A stretch of 64,000 nucleotides of DNA, from the NCBI RefSeq assembly GCF_017355915.2, contig NZ_JAFEUV020000011.1, forward strand, positions 156,637-220,636, in the 5' to 3' direction. Made by a program: the position numbers and the translations under genes. The notes under the pieces were generated by a model. The model searched no databases, was not told where the DNA came from, and saw nothing but the letters and a program-made list of their open reading frames with translations. The stretch comes from Telluribacter roseus. GTDB taxonomy: Bacteria > Bacteroidota > Bacteroidia > Cytophagales > Spirosomataceae. The first letter of the stretch is position 1, and each line of letters opens with the position of its first letter. This document shows, one piece after another, positions 36,875 to 45,469 of the stretch.

Positions 36875-37489
36875 TTAAGAATAAACCGGCTTTATAGCCT
36901 CCCAAAATGCCGGAACCTGCCCGGGTATATCTCGTGTAATGGCACCCGAAACGGCTATGCCATAGGCCCCAGTTTGAAGTATAGCCGGTACATCAGCCAC
37001 TTCGATACCGCCAATCGCGATGATGGGTATGGATATACTATCCTGCCCACAGGCAGCCAACAGCGCGCTGTATCCTTCCAAACCCAGAATGGGGCTAAGG
37101 TTCTCCTTCGTCACCGTAAATCGGTAGGGTCCCAACCCGATATAATCAGCCCCCGCTGCATAGTGGGTCCGGATGTCTTCTAGGGTATTGGCCGTACCGC
37201 CGATAGTCACCGACGCCCCCAGCAACTGCCGGGCTTCGGCTACGGGCATGTCCTGCTTACCCAGGTGTACCCCATCGGCTCCGATTTCTCCGGCCAGTTG
37301 TACGTTATCATTGATGATCAGGCGAGCCTTGTACTGGCGGCAAACAGCCAGCGTTTCCAGCGCCAGTGCCATCCAGTCAGCTAGAGACCGGTTCTTGACG
37401 CGCAACTGTACCCAGTTGACTCCGTTCCGGCACGCCAGGTCTGCATCTTCGGGACGAGAGGTGATGTATTGTAATGGACTTATCTTCAT
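36875..37489 (-). CDS. thiE: Thiamine-phosphate synthase ThiE
   Basis: ThiE couples the pyrimidine diphosphate and thiazole phosphate to thiamine phosphate. The 204-residue protein carries the full family set: VNWVQLRVKNRS, RLIINDNVQLAGEIGADGVHLG, GTANTLEDI, GADYIGLGPYRFTVTK and IIAIGGI. Its retention of these motifs marks it as the real synthase, in contrast to the convergent ThiE-like gene at 34369. It follows thiS after 138 bases in which no gene is seen; other Bacteroidota have thiC about here. Confidence 0.95.
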   Translation of the reverse strand: MKISPLQYITSRPEDADLACRNGVNWVQLRVKNRSLADWMALALETLAVCRQYKARLIINDNVQLAGEIGADGVHLGKQDMPVAEARQLLGASVTIGGTANTLEDIRTHYAAGADYIGLGPYRFTVTKENLSPILGLEGYSALLAACGQDSISIPIIAIGGIEVADVPAILQTGAYGIAVSGAITRDIPGQVPAFWEAIKPVYS

Positions 37490-37627
37490 AGGAACGATTC
37501 ATTACCTGTTGGTAGCAATGCAATAGGGATGAAGTGAAATAGATCAGGTAGCTTGATTGGATTGAGCCGTTGCAGCAGCCGGTCCAAAGACCAGTCGCAT
37601 AGGCTGTACCTCATTGCCTGAAGTCCA

Positions 37628-37831
37628 TTAACCACCCTGCGTTGCCTGTATAAGCGTTACGGAATCGTTTTCCTGAAGCTGGGTCTGCTCCCAATGCGCC
37701 CGTGGCACGATGCGGCTATTGTGAGCGAGAGCAATACCCTTTCGGTCGGTGAGACCCAGACTTTCCAGCAGCGCCAGCAATGTACCGGGCGGAGGACATT
37801 CAACGGGTTTGAAGTTAAGTTTTACTTGCAT
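37628..37831 (-). CDS. thiS: Sulfur carrier protein ThiS
   Basis: ThiS is a ubiquitin-fold protein whose C-terminal Gly-Gly is adenylated and thiocarboxylated to donate sulfur to the thiazole. The product starting at the ATG at 37831 is 67 residues, the normal size, and ends ATQGG as required. Characteristic core NDSVTLIQATQGG is present. The same frame is open upstream to 38005, but that part is the TPP riboswitch and is not coding. It is the first gene after the riboswitch. The ThiF partner for adenylation is not in the window. Confidence 0.92.
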   Translation of the reverse strand: MQVKLNFKPVECPPPGTLLALLESLGLTDRKGIALAHNSRIVPRAHWEQTQLQENDSVTLIQATQGG

Positions 37832-37933
37832 AGTTTGGCAACCGGTTTCAGTTGAGCCAAACGGCAGGGGAAGATGTTGAGACAGACTACAAACAGCTGT
37901 GCAATGGGTGCACGGCGTCCAGTCAGTATGTTC

Positions 37934-38014
37934 ACTTTTCCCTTCGCAGGCATTACCCTGTTCAGGTTCAAAGGGTATCATCTCAGCCCGCCCTACGGCG
38001 GACACCCCTAAAGT
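37934..38014 (-). promoter_or_regulatory. TPP (THI-element) riboswitch
   Basis: Read on the minus strand, the element has closing stem ACTTT/AAAGT, then AGGGGTG, GGGCTGAGATGATACCC, TTGAACCTGAACAGGGTAAT and GCCTGCGAAGGGAA. These are the invariant parts of the TPP riboswitch in correct order. It lies about 100 bases upstream of thiS and should repress the thi operon when thiamine pyrophosphate is abundant. Between it and thiS I see no clear terminator hairpin, so control by translation initiation is possible. Confidence 0.96.
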
Positions 38015-38408
38015 TTGGTTTGTGATTAAGCTGCAGCAAATGTAGTAAAAATGGTGAAGGAGATAGAGGTAGGTGGTAAAACTTTTATTCGATTGCCGCA
38101 GCCGTTGTTGTTCGAATAAGAATACTAAGTAGTCAGAAACATTCCATTTCTGTTTCCCTTCATTGCCTTACAAGTTTTGGAAACTACCGATCCCAGAAGC
38201 ACACATACAAGTAACCCTACCAGACGATACCACTCAATAAGAAGTACCCAATAGGCTATGTACTGTAAGTACTTAGCTGTACTTTTAACGCAACAAGTAG
38301 CAGTTACAAAAAGAGTAACCTCTCAAAAATAGGGTACCAGATGAAGTGACTCATCATCCATACCTGCCAATGAGGGCTTTTGACTTACACACTATCAACG
38401 ATACTACT
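38015..38408. other. Intergenic region between thi operon and amylase-type gene
   Basis: This stretch separates the divergent riboswitch leader and the GH13 gene. It must include the thi promoter (minus strand) and the GH13 promoter. I see no gene; the only short frame, about 22 codons from 38051, has no support. Confidence 0.45.
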
Positions 38409-40457
38409 ATGCCTACACCATTAGATCTTCTGGAACCAGATCGTCCTGATACAATCGCAGGGGCTCGATCACTTATCAATCGCGCCATACGGGAGGGCGT
38501 AACCTACTTTCCCTCACCCATTAGCTGGCGTGATGAGGTACTGTATTTTTTACTACCCGATCGGTTTAGCGACGGACAGGAGGCAAATCGTCCACTACTA
38601 ACACGTGACGAGATCAAAGAGCTACGCCAGACGGAGGTACGTGAAGACTGGAACTGGCAGCAATGGGCTGAATCGGGCTCACGCTGGCAGGGGGGGACTA
38701 TCAATGGTATCAGGGGGCAGTTGGACTACCTGAAAGGATTAGGTGTAACCGCCATCTGGATTGGACCTATATTCAAACAGCGGGTAGGATTGAACTCGTA
38801 CCATGGCTACGGTATACAGGACTTTCTGGAGGTAGATCCACGCTTCGGTACCAGAGAAGATCTGGTAAATCTGGTGAGTGAGGCCCACGCCAATGAAATA
38901 CGTATAGTATTTGACGTTATTGTGAATCATTCGGGTGACAACTGGGGGTATGTCAAGCCAGAGAATGAGGTTGATCAGGCCGAGAATGAACCGCCCTACA
39001 AAGCCTGGCCCAACTACTACGGTTCTCCTGATTTTGAAGATACGAGTGGGTGGAAGCTGGCCTGGAGAAATATAGCCCAGAAAGGCTTTACCACGGAACC
39101 GGCGGATATCGCTTCCATACACGAAGGCGTATGGCCCCGCGAGCTGCAAAGGGAGAGCCTGTATACCCGGGCGGGAATGGGTAGTTTGGGTGAGTCAAGG
39201 GACATTGCAGATCCCCGAGCCGAACACAAGCGTACCGATTTTCTTTCGTTAAAAGACTTCGCTCTGGATGTACCGGGTACACTTACGCACCTGATCCAGT
39301 GTCTGCAGTACTGGATCGCCCTTACCGATTGCGACGGTTTCCGGATTGATACCGTGAAGCACATGGCGCTGGAAGAAACCCGCAACTTCTGCGGTGCCAT
39401 TCGCGAGTTTGCGGATCTGATTGGTAAGCATAATTTCCTGCTGATCGGTGAAATAGCCGGAGGAGACAACTTCCAGGATGCTGTCATGGACTTCACAGCC
39501 ATGATGGAGCGGAACCTGAACGCGGCGCTGGATATTGGTAGTGCCCGACTCACCCTGAACTCCGTGGCCAAAGGGTTGGATAGAGGAAATACCTACTTCG
39601 ACATCTTTGACCGGCAAAGCCAGGGTTTTGAGTCCCACCGTAGTTTTGGTGACCGGCACGTATCCATCCTGGACGACCACGATCACGTATTTGGCAGTAA
39701 GATCCGCTTCTCTGCCGAAGTACCCGATGATTTCGCGGTAAAGGATTATTACGTGACGATTCCCGTGGCCATTCAATTTTTCACGTTGGGGATTCCCTGC
39801 ATCTACTATGGTACCGAGCAGGCGCTGGCTGGTCCGACCAGTTCGCAGGTAAGCTTCCTGGATGGATGGCGCTCCAACGACAGGTACCTACGCGAAGCCA
39901 TGTTTGGTCCCGAACATCCGCGGGCCAATGCAACAGAGGACCTGGAAACACAACTCCATGAGCAGGATACTACCTTACCTGGATTTGGTCCGTTTGGTAC
40001 CGCTGGCAAGCACTGCTTTGATACAGGAAGCCCGGCCTACCGACGGATCCAGAGTCTCGGCAAAATAAGAGCTGCCCACTCGGTACTCCGGCTCGGACGC
40101 CAGTACCTGCGACAGATACAAATTCCCGGTACGGGCTTTGAATTTCCGAAAGCGGGCGAACTGGTAGCCTGGTCACGCATCCTGCATAATCAGGAGGCGC
40201 TCTGCATCGTCAATCCCAATGGAGTTGATGCTCGTGGGGGTAATGTAGTAGTGGCCGCCGAACTGTCCCAGCCCGGTGCTGAATTTGTAGTCATTGCCAA
40301 TACAGCCCAAACGGCTGCTAACGGAGCCTACACAGGCACTCACGCCATAGGTTCAAAGGTAACCGTAAAAGGACAGGCCGGAGAAGCAGCCTATGTAGAG
40401 ATTCGGGATATACAGCCAGCGGAAGTACTGATTCTGATCAAGGATACCTTTGCCTAG
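38409..40457 (+). CDS. Alpha-amylase-family glycoside hydrolase (GH13)
   Basis: GH13 enzymes act on alpha-glucosidic bonds. The product is 682 residues from the ATG at 38409 (MPTPLDLLEPDRP); earlier starts at 38370 (ATG) or 38346 (GTG) are possible. The (beta/alpha)8 barrel has the four conserved regions: DVIVNH, the nucleophile GFRIDTVKH, the acid/base LLIGEIAGG, and ILDDHDHV in place of the usual NHD triad, keeping His and Asp. Strand-2 motif GVTAIWIGPIF and the C-terminal beta domain are recognisable. No signal peptide is visible, so it is probably cytoplasmic. Exact specificity is not readable. Confidence 0.88.
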   Translation: MPTPLDLLEPDRPDTIAGARSLINRAIREGVTYFPSPISWRDEVLYFLLPDRFSDGQEANRPLLTRDEIKELRQTEVREDWNWQQWAESGSRWQGGTINGIRGQLDYLKGLGVTAIWIGPIFKQRVGLNSYHGYGIQDFLEVDPRFGTREDLVNLVSEAHANEIRIVFDVIVNHSGDNWGYVKPENEVDQAENEPPYKAWPNYYGSPDFEDTSGWKLAWRNIAQKGFTTEPADIASIHEGVWPRELQRESLYTRAGMGSLGESRDIADPRAEHKRTDFLSLKDFALDVPGTLTHLIQCLQYWIALTDCDGFRIDTVKHMALEETRNFCGAIREFADLIGKHNFLLIGEIAGGDNFQDAVMDFTAMMERNLNAALDIGSARLTLNSVAKGLDRGNTYFDIFDRQSQGFESHRSFGDRHVSILDDHDHVFGSKIRFSAEVPDDFAVKDYYVTIPVAIQFFTLGIPCIYYGTEQALAGPTSSQVSFLDGWRSNDRYLREAMFGPEHPRANATEDLETQLHEQDTTLPGFGPFGTAGKHCFDTGSPAYRRIQSLGKIRAAHSVLRLGRQYLRQIQIPGTGFEFPKAGELVAWSRILHNQEALCIVNPNGVDARGGNVVVAAELSQPGAEFVVIANTAQTAANGAYTGTHAIGSKVTVKGQAGEAAYVEIRDIQPAEVLILIKDTFA

Positions 40458-40591
40458 GCAAGATTAAAGGTCCGGAAGTTGACTATGAATCAAATATTGA
40501 ACCAATAGATAATTTTTACTTTATATTTTTTTGATAGGTGGATATACTTGTGGTGTAAGTACTATTATTATTTCACACACTATATACACTT

Positions 40592-41278
40592 ATGAAAATA
40601 TTACTAATAATCAGCATTGTAGTATCTCTTACAGTGCAGTTGATGGGTACTTTTATTGGCGCAATCTATGCAGTCTGGTTTTTAATGCTGCTGGTAGCAT
40701 TGATAGGTACTTTTGAAGATAATAAGTTGAGCTGGCTATTGTCTTCGATACTTCTGCTGCTGCTTATGCACCCATTAATCCAGGACCCAAGTGATTCTAA
40801 ATATTCAATAGGCATAATTCTGGCGGTGGTATTATCTATACTATATGTGAATATTTCACAAAGGGTACATCATATGCGCACCCAGGAAGAGCATGATCAT
40901 CACGATACATTGTTTAGTTTTAGCGTTGATGAGATATCGTATCTTATAAATAATAATAATCCCACCTTATTCAGTAACGACGAATCAGAAGAGTTAGCAG
41001 AGTACACCAAAGAAATAGAGACCGGAAAAATGGATTTCTCTACTCTAAGGGGAATTACTATTTTCTGTGCAATATGTGTCTCCATTTATATATTCCACAA
41101 TGGTGTAGGCCTGGGTATACTAGGGCCATTACTTATGATTCTGGTGCTGAGCTTGTTTACCTATATCATCCATACCTGTAATAACTCGTATTCAAAAGAT
41201 TACAATCTTATTTATATGCAATTGATGGAAGAAGCCAAGCAACGGGCTTCCCAATTTATTCATAGCAAAAAGAGATAA
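40592..41278 (+). CDS. Integral membrane protein, hypothetical
   Basis: The 228-residue protein has three N-terminal hydrophobic helices (about residues 2-20, 22-42 and 45-60) and a fourth (about 70-88). A histidine-rich cytoplasmic-type loop (RVHHMRTQEEHDHHD) is followed by two more helices (about 148-165 and 168-190) and a charged C-terminal helix. I recognise no family. The His/Asp-rich loop could bind metal, but nothing proves it. The coding region is more AT-rich than its neighbours, which is common for uncharacterised membrane proteins and could also reflect later acquisition. Confidence 0.65.
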   Translation: MKILLIISIVVSLTVQLMGTFIGAIYAVWFLMLLVALIGTFEDNKLSWLLSSILLLLLMHPLIQDPSDSKYSIGIILAVVLSILYVNISQRVHHMRTQEEHDHHDTLFSFSVDEISYLINNNNPTLFSNDESEELAEYTKEIETGKMDFSTLRGITIFCAICVSIYIFHNGVGLGILGPLLMILVLSLFTYIIHTCNNSYSKDYNLIYMQLMEEAKQRASQFIHSKKR

Positions 41279-41474
41279 GAAGCTTCGGCTTTTTGATCCC
41301 TTTCCAGGATAATACTCAGGTACAGAATCAGTGGAATCATCTTGAAGTGGCAGATAAATAAACCCAGGGCAAAAATCCAGACTATATCCCACACCAAAAC
41401 TCCTGCTAATGCAGGAATAACTTTTGTGGCTAGTGCTGAACGTAGTTCATCAGTACATGTAAGCACTTTAATGT

Positions 41475-42197
41475 ATGGTCTCTGTTTCAGCAATAGCCGC
41501 CCTGGTACTGGCACTCACCCACCTGCTCTCCGAACGGCTGAAGTTTACCTCCATCCCCCGCAGTAAGTGGTTATCCTTTGGCGGAGGAGTGTCGGTAGCC
41601 TATATATTCGTCCATCTACTACCGGAGCTGGCAGCGGGCCAGGAGGTGCTGCAGGATCAGGTTCTTAATTTTCTGGAACACCATATTTACCTGATTGCCC
41701 TGTTTGGTCTGGCTTTCTACTACGGTCTGGAAAAAGCCGCCAAGCAATCGGCGCAATCAAACCGGGATGAGGAGGAAACCGAGATGGCCACACACAACCT
41801 GAATGTTTTCTGGCTACACATTGCTTCCTTTTCCTTTTATAATGCAATAATTGGATACTTGCTGGTCCAGCGTGACGAAAACGTAGCGTCTCTGGTCTGG
41901 TTTACGGTGGCAATGGCTTTTCATTTCATGGTAAATGACTATGCCCTCGCTGAGCATTACCACTCCGCCTACCGCCGCCAGGGCCGCTGGGTCATCACGT
42001 TTTCTATTGTAGCCGGTTGGATGATAGGTATACTTACCGAAGTTCCGGAAGAGTGGATTGTGGTACTATTTGCTTTCATAGCCGGAAGTACCATCCTGAA
42101 CGTTCTGAAAGAGGAACTGCCCGAAGAACGAAAGAGCAATTTCTGGGCATTCAGTACGGGTGTATTGCTGTATTCGGTGCTTTTGTTACTTATTTAA
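41475..42197 (+). CDS. ZIP-like multi-pass membrane protein
   Basis: The 240-residue protein has about seven hydrophobic helices. Features that recall the ZIP metal-transporter family are VAYIFVHLLPELAAG in an early helix, the conserved His pair near AMAFHFMVNDYALAEHYHSAY, and a late GILTEVPEEWI helix. It lacks the full ZIP signature HNxxEG, so I call it ZIP-like and not a proven transporter. It stands alone, and a 9-base inverted repeat follows about 50 bases after the stop. Confidence 0.68.
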   Translation: MVSVSAIAALVLALTHLLSERLKFTSIPRSKWLSFGGGVSVAYIFVHLLPELAAGQEVLQDQVLNFLEHHIYLIALFGLAFYYGLEKAAKQSAQSNRDEEETEMATHNLNVFWLHIASFSFYNAIIGYLLVQRDENVASLVWFTVAMAFHFMVNDYALAEHYHSAYRRQGRWVITFSIVAGWMIGILTEVPEEWIVVLFAFIAGSTILNVLKEELPEERKSNFWAFSTGVLLYSVLLLLI

Positions 42198-42244
42198 GCG
42201 AGAGGGTAAGTCTCTATCAAAAATGGTGGTTGCGGATCCCCCCC

Positions 42245-42280
42245 CTACTGCTGTCTGGAAAGGTGTACTACCAGCAGTAG
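42245..42280 (+). terminator. Weak hairpin after ZIP-like gene
   Basis: Inverted repeat CTACTGCTG (42245-42253) and CAGCAGTAG (42272-42280) with an 18-base loop, 47 bases past the stop. No T-tract. Low confidence. Confidence 0.35.
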
Positions 42281-42478
42281 TATAGTTATAGATAGTTTCT
42301 ACTTCATACAATGTATATAAAATGAGTACTCATGTAGTTACTTCCGTTCCTGAAGTAGCTCAGGAAGCTTAAAAACCCGTACCACCCCATCCCTCTTTGC
42401 CCGTTTTCATTGAAGACAGGTAGCCTAAACCTTTTGGATAAGGACAGGTTGTATAAGCAGGAATTAACTTCATTGACT

Positions 42479-42742
42479 ATGGACACTACCAATAAAGACA
42501 ATCAGGAGCAGGGAAAGCAGAGTGAAGCCAGGACTGACGCCACCTACGATAGAAATGCGGAGGAGCTAAAAAATAGTAGTACTACGGTTCAGGGTAATTC
42601 ATCGTTTATAGGCAATGTGGGTACCGGTGGTACCGGACTTGTCACCGACAATATGGACAGTACACGCGAAGAAGAGGAAATAGATAACAATGCCAAGAAG
42701 AACTTGGGCGGAGCAGGAGCTACTGAAGAGTCAGAAGACTAA
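42479..42742 (+). CDS. Small acidic hydrophilic protein, hypothetical
   Basis: The 87-residue product from the ATG at 42479 (MDTTNKDNQEQGKQSE) is rich in Asp, Glu, Asn, Gly, Ser and Thr with almost no hydrophobic core, so it is probably intrinsically disordered. A glycine-rich middle (GNVGTGGTGLV) separates two acidic ends. Such proteins occur as stress-related hydrophilins in Cytophagales, but I cannot assign one. It is followed 11 bases later by a 50-base perfect palindrome that should terminate its transcript. Confidence 0.6.
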   Translation: MDTTNKDNQEQGKQSEARTDATYDRNAEELKNSSTTVQGNSSFIGNVGTGGTGLVTDNMDSTREEEEIDNNAKKNLGGAGATEESED

Positions 42743-42753
42743 TTGAGTTAAGC

Positions 42754-42803
42754 ATATACCAACAAAGCACGGCCGGTATACCGGCCGTGCTTTGTTGGTA
42801 TAT
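42754..42803 (+). terminator. 50-base perfect palindrome, terminator
   Basis: 42754-42778 and 42779-42803 are exact reverse complements with no unpaired spacer (core GCACGGCCGGTA). It follows the small acidic gene by 11 bases. As RNA it makes a very stable hairpin; as DNA it could extrude as a cruciform. Confidence 0.75.
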
Positions 42804-42941
42804 AGTGTAATTGCATACTAGAAATTCAGATAGCTTGATTCACATACTCCTGTACCTGCAAATTTGGTCAAAATAACTGGTGTCTACTGTTATTACAGGT
42901 TACTTCCCGCTTACTTTGCAAGTAAAACTGAGCAACTATTC

Positions 42942-44375
42942 ATGGAAAATATAATGGATCAGGCTTACTCCGCCGATGACTTCCGACGTCAGGGGCATGC
43001 CTTGATTGATATGCTGGCCGATTATCTGGAAAAGACTACTTCCGGAGCTGGTAAGACCATCGATTGGAAACCGCCGGGCGATCAGCTGGCGTACTGGCAG
43101 TTAGGTTCCCTACAACCATTGACCCAGCCACTGGCCCTGTTTCAGGAAGCCATCGAACGGTCCATTCATCTGCACAGCCCGCGGTACATGGGTCACCAGA
43201 CTACCCCTCCCTTACCGGTCACGGTGCTGTCGTCGGCGGTATCGGCCCTGCTGAACCAGGGACAGGCGGTATACGAAATGGGCATGGTAGGTAATTCGCT
43301 CGAAAAGATCATGTCGGAGTACCTGGCCCAAACGCTCGGCTTTGGTAAGGAAGCGTCCGGTATTATGACATCAGGTGGATCATTGGGGAATTTGACGGCC
43401 TTGCTGGCAGCCCGAGCGGCGGTCAGTAATGTATGGAACGAAGGCCATCAGGAGGGACAGCGGTGGGCGGTACTGGTGTCGGAAGAAGCGCATTACTGCA
43501 TAGACCGCGCCACCCGCATCATGGGTCTGGGTACCGAAGGTATTATCAAAGTACCCGTTAATGAGCGGTACCAGATGCGCACCGACCTGCTGGAGCCCTA
43601 CTACCAGCAGGTTAGGGCCGAAGGAAAGCAGGTACTGTGTGTAGTAGGCTGTGCCTGCACTACCTCCACCGGCTCCTACGATGATCTGGAAGCCATTGCG
43701 GCCTTCTGTCAGAAGTACAACCTGTGGTTCCATGTAGATGGGGCCCACGGCGCTCCGGCCGCCTTTTCGCCCCAATACAAGCATCTGGTCAAAGGGATTG
43801 AGCAGGCGGATTCGGTGGTAGTGGACTACCACAAAATGATGATGACCCCCTCACTCTCTACGGCGGTTATCTTCAAACGAGGCAGCAACTCGTACAAGAC
43901 ATTCGCCCAGCGGGCCCAGTACCTGTGGGCGGAGCAGCCAGGGGAAGAAGAATGGTACAACGGCGGGAAGAGAACCCTTGAGTGTACCAAAAACATGTCC
44001 ATCCTGAACGTGTACACCATCCTCTGTACCTACGGCGAAGAAATTTTTAAGGAGAATATAGAGCGGCTGTACGGACTGGCTACAACATTTTCCGCCCAGG
44101 TCAGAGCCAATCCTGCCTTTGAACTGGCTTACGAGCCGGAGTGCAACATCGTGTGTTTCCGGTACCGGACGGATGGGGACCCGAATAGGCTCAATCAACA
44201 GATCAGACAACTGCTGCTGGAAGAGGGGGACTTCTTCATTGTACAAACCACCCTGAAAGGACAAACCTATCTGCGGGTATCCCTGATGAACCCGCTTACT
44301 ACCGAACGGGAGCTGCAGGAATTACTGGAAACTATTGAGCAGAAAGCTGCTTTTCTGCAGGCACCCCCAGCCTAG
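42942..44375 (+). CDS. Pyridoxal-phosphate-dependent decarboxylase (group II)
   Basis: Group II decarboxylases remove CO2 from amino acids such as glutamate, aspartate, tyrosine, tryptophan or diaminobutyrate. The protein is 477 residues from the ATG at 42942. It shows the domain pattern HSPRYMGHQTTPPLP, GIMTSGGSLGNLTALLAAR (cofactor phosphate site), EEAHYCIDRATRIMGLG, HVDGAHGAP (Asp to the pyridine nitrogen) and the PLP-binding Lys in VVDYHKMMMTP. No transporter for an amine or amino acid is adjacent, so the substrate stays open. It is convergent with the LysR gene, whose stop is 10 bases away. Confidence 0.9.
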   Translation: MENIMDQAYSADDFRRQGHALIDMLADYLEKTTSGAGKTIDWKPPGDQLAYWQLGSLQPLTQPLALFQEAIERSIHLHSPRYMGHQTTPPLPVTVLSSAVSALLNQGQAVYEMGMVGNSLEKIMSEYLAQTLGFGKEASGIMTSGGSLGNLTALLAARAAVSNVWNEGHQEGQRWAVLVSEEAHYCIDRATRIMGLGTEGIIKVPVNERYQMRTDLLEPYYQQVRAEGKQVLCVVGCACTTSTGSYDDLEAIAAFCQKYNLWFHVDGAHGAPAAFSPQYKHLVKGIEQADSVVVDYHKMMMTPSLSTAVIFKRGSNSYKTFAQRAQYLWAEQPGEEEWYNGGKRTLECTKNMSILNVYTILCTYGEEIFKENIERLYGLATTFSAQVRANPAFELAYEPECNIVCFRYRTDGDPNRLNQQIRQLLLEEGDFFIVQTTLKGQTYLRVSLMNPLTTERELQELLETIEQKAAFLQAPPA

Positions 44376-44385
44376 CCCAATTACC

Positions 44386-45285
44386 TTACCCAATTGTATT
44401 TACAACGGCCTTCACCAGCGGAGACAGTTGCCTTTTGCGCCAGGCTATGGCATGATTCACTTCTATTTCCGTGGGTGAAGCGCCGCTTCTGAGTACCTTT
44501 CTGGCCACCAGCCCAGGCTCTTTGCTGAGGTCGAAGAGGGAGGGCATAAAGGCAATGCCAATATCCAGACTCACCAGACTACAGAGCATCTCGTGGGATG
44601 AAACCTCCTGCACGATGTGACTCTCCCGGCTAAATCCCGCTTTCTGACATAGCCGCTCGATGTAGTCATAGAAGGGATGAAGAGGTTTATTGATAACCAC
44701 CCATTTCTGGTCTTTCAACTCTTCCAGCAGGATATGATCGGCCGTTGCCAGCGGATGGTGTTCCGAGAGGATTACGCTGAGGTAGTCATTTTTGTACACC
44801 TGCGAGGCCAACGCCTCGTCTTTGAGGGGTAGCAGCATCATCCCCAGATCTATCTTTTGTTCCAGCAGGCCATCCTGTACACTTTCTACCGTAGGGTACT
44901 CAATGATCTTCACCTCTACCTCCGGAAAATGGCGCGCTATTGTATGAATGATCTCTACGATCCACTCCCGAAAAGCCAATTTAAAGAAGCCTACTCGTAA
45001 TTCATTCTTGCGCTGCCCCAGGCTGCGGGCATTTTCCAGAGCCATTTCGCTTTGCTTCAGTATCGCAACAACATCTATCAGAAATTGCTCCCCCACCTCC
45101 GTTAGCTCCACTTTTCGTTGTTTAAGTCGCAGAGTCCGTACAAACAGGTCCACTCCAATCTCTTCTTCGAGGAGTTGTATCTGCTGGCTAAGCGCCGACT
45201 GGGATATAAATAACTTCTCCGCCGCCCGGCCAAAATGCAGTTCGCGGGCTACTTCTACAAAATAGCGCAGTTGCCGTAGTTCCAT
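44386..45285 (-). CDS. LysR-family transcriptional regulator
   Basis: The 299-residue protein has the standard N-terminal winged helix-turn-helix (MELRQLRYFVEVARELHFGRAAEKLFISQSALSQQ-type, residues 1-60), linker helix, and periplasmic-binding-protein-like effector domain (about 90-295). It is divergent from the acyl-CoA dehydrogenase gene that opens the aromatic cluster, the classical position for the activator of that cluster. A dyad of LysR type lies between them (45321-45345). A CoA thioester or a hydroxycinnamate is a likely effector; this is inference. Confidence 0.92.
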   Translation of the reverse strand: MELRQLRYFVEVARELHFGRAAEKLFISQSALSQQIQLLEEEIGVDLFVRTLRLKQRKVELTEVGEQFLIDVVAILKQSEMALENARSLGQRKNELRVGFFKLAFREWIVEIIHTIARHFPEVEVKIIEYPTVESVQDGLLEQKIDLGMMLLPLKDEALASQVYKNDYLSVILSEHHPLATADHILLEELKDQKWVVINKPLHPFYDYIERLCQKAGFSRESHIVQEVSSHEMLCSLVSLDIGIAFMPSLFDLSKEPGLVARKVLRSGASPTEIEVNHAIAWRKRQLSPLVKAVVNTIG

Positions 45286-45320
45286 ACAGCAATTTCCAAT
45301 AAGTTATACTAATTACCAAA

Positions 45321-45345
45321 TTAGAAAATAGAATTAGATTTCTAA
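45321..45345. promoter_or_regulatory. Candidate LysR operator
   Basis: TTAGAAA (45321-45327), 11 bases, TTTCTAA (45339-45345): a perfect dyad with the spacing usual for LysR sites (T-N11-A core), 36 bases from the LysR start and 125 bases before the acyl-CoA dehydrogenase start. Confidence 0.55.
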
Positions 45346-45469
45346 GGGATAAAATATCATTTTTGAGAGCAACAGGAAGCGCCATCTATACTATTGGAGT
45401 GTACCAAAGAGGTAAGATCTGATTTCCTCTCTCCTTTAGGGAAGAGTGTAATCATGAAAATTAAAACGT

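Noticed and set aside
37832..38005. Open frame extending thiS upstream, giving a 125-residue protein
   Set aside because: The extension is the TPP riboswitch and leader read as protein; thiS has its normal length from the ATG at 37831.
39249..39776. 175-codon minus-strand frame, and a 184-codon one at 39017-39571
   Set aside because: Both are antisense to the catalytic barrel of the GH13 enzyme and look like composition shadows.
41260..41514. Minus-strand frame of 84 codons with two hydrophobic segments
   Set aside because: It overlaps the ends of two better supported genes, has no clear start in the intergenic part and no family; hydrophobic runs also arise opposite membrane-protein genes.
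42322..42372. 16-codon open frame (MSTHVVTSVPEVAQEA)
   Set aside because: Too short to support without conservation or expression data.
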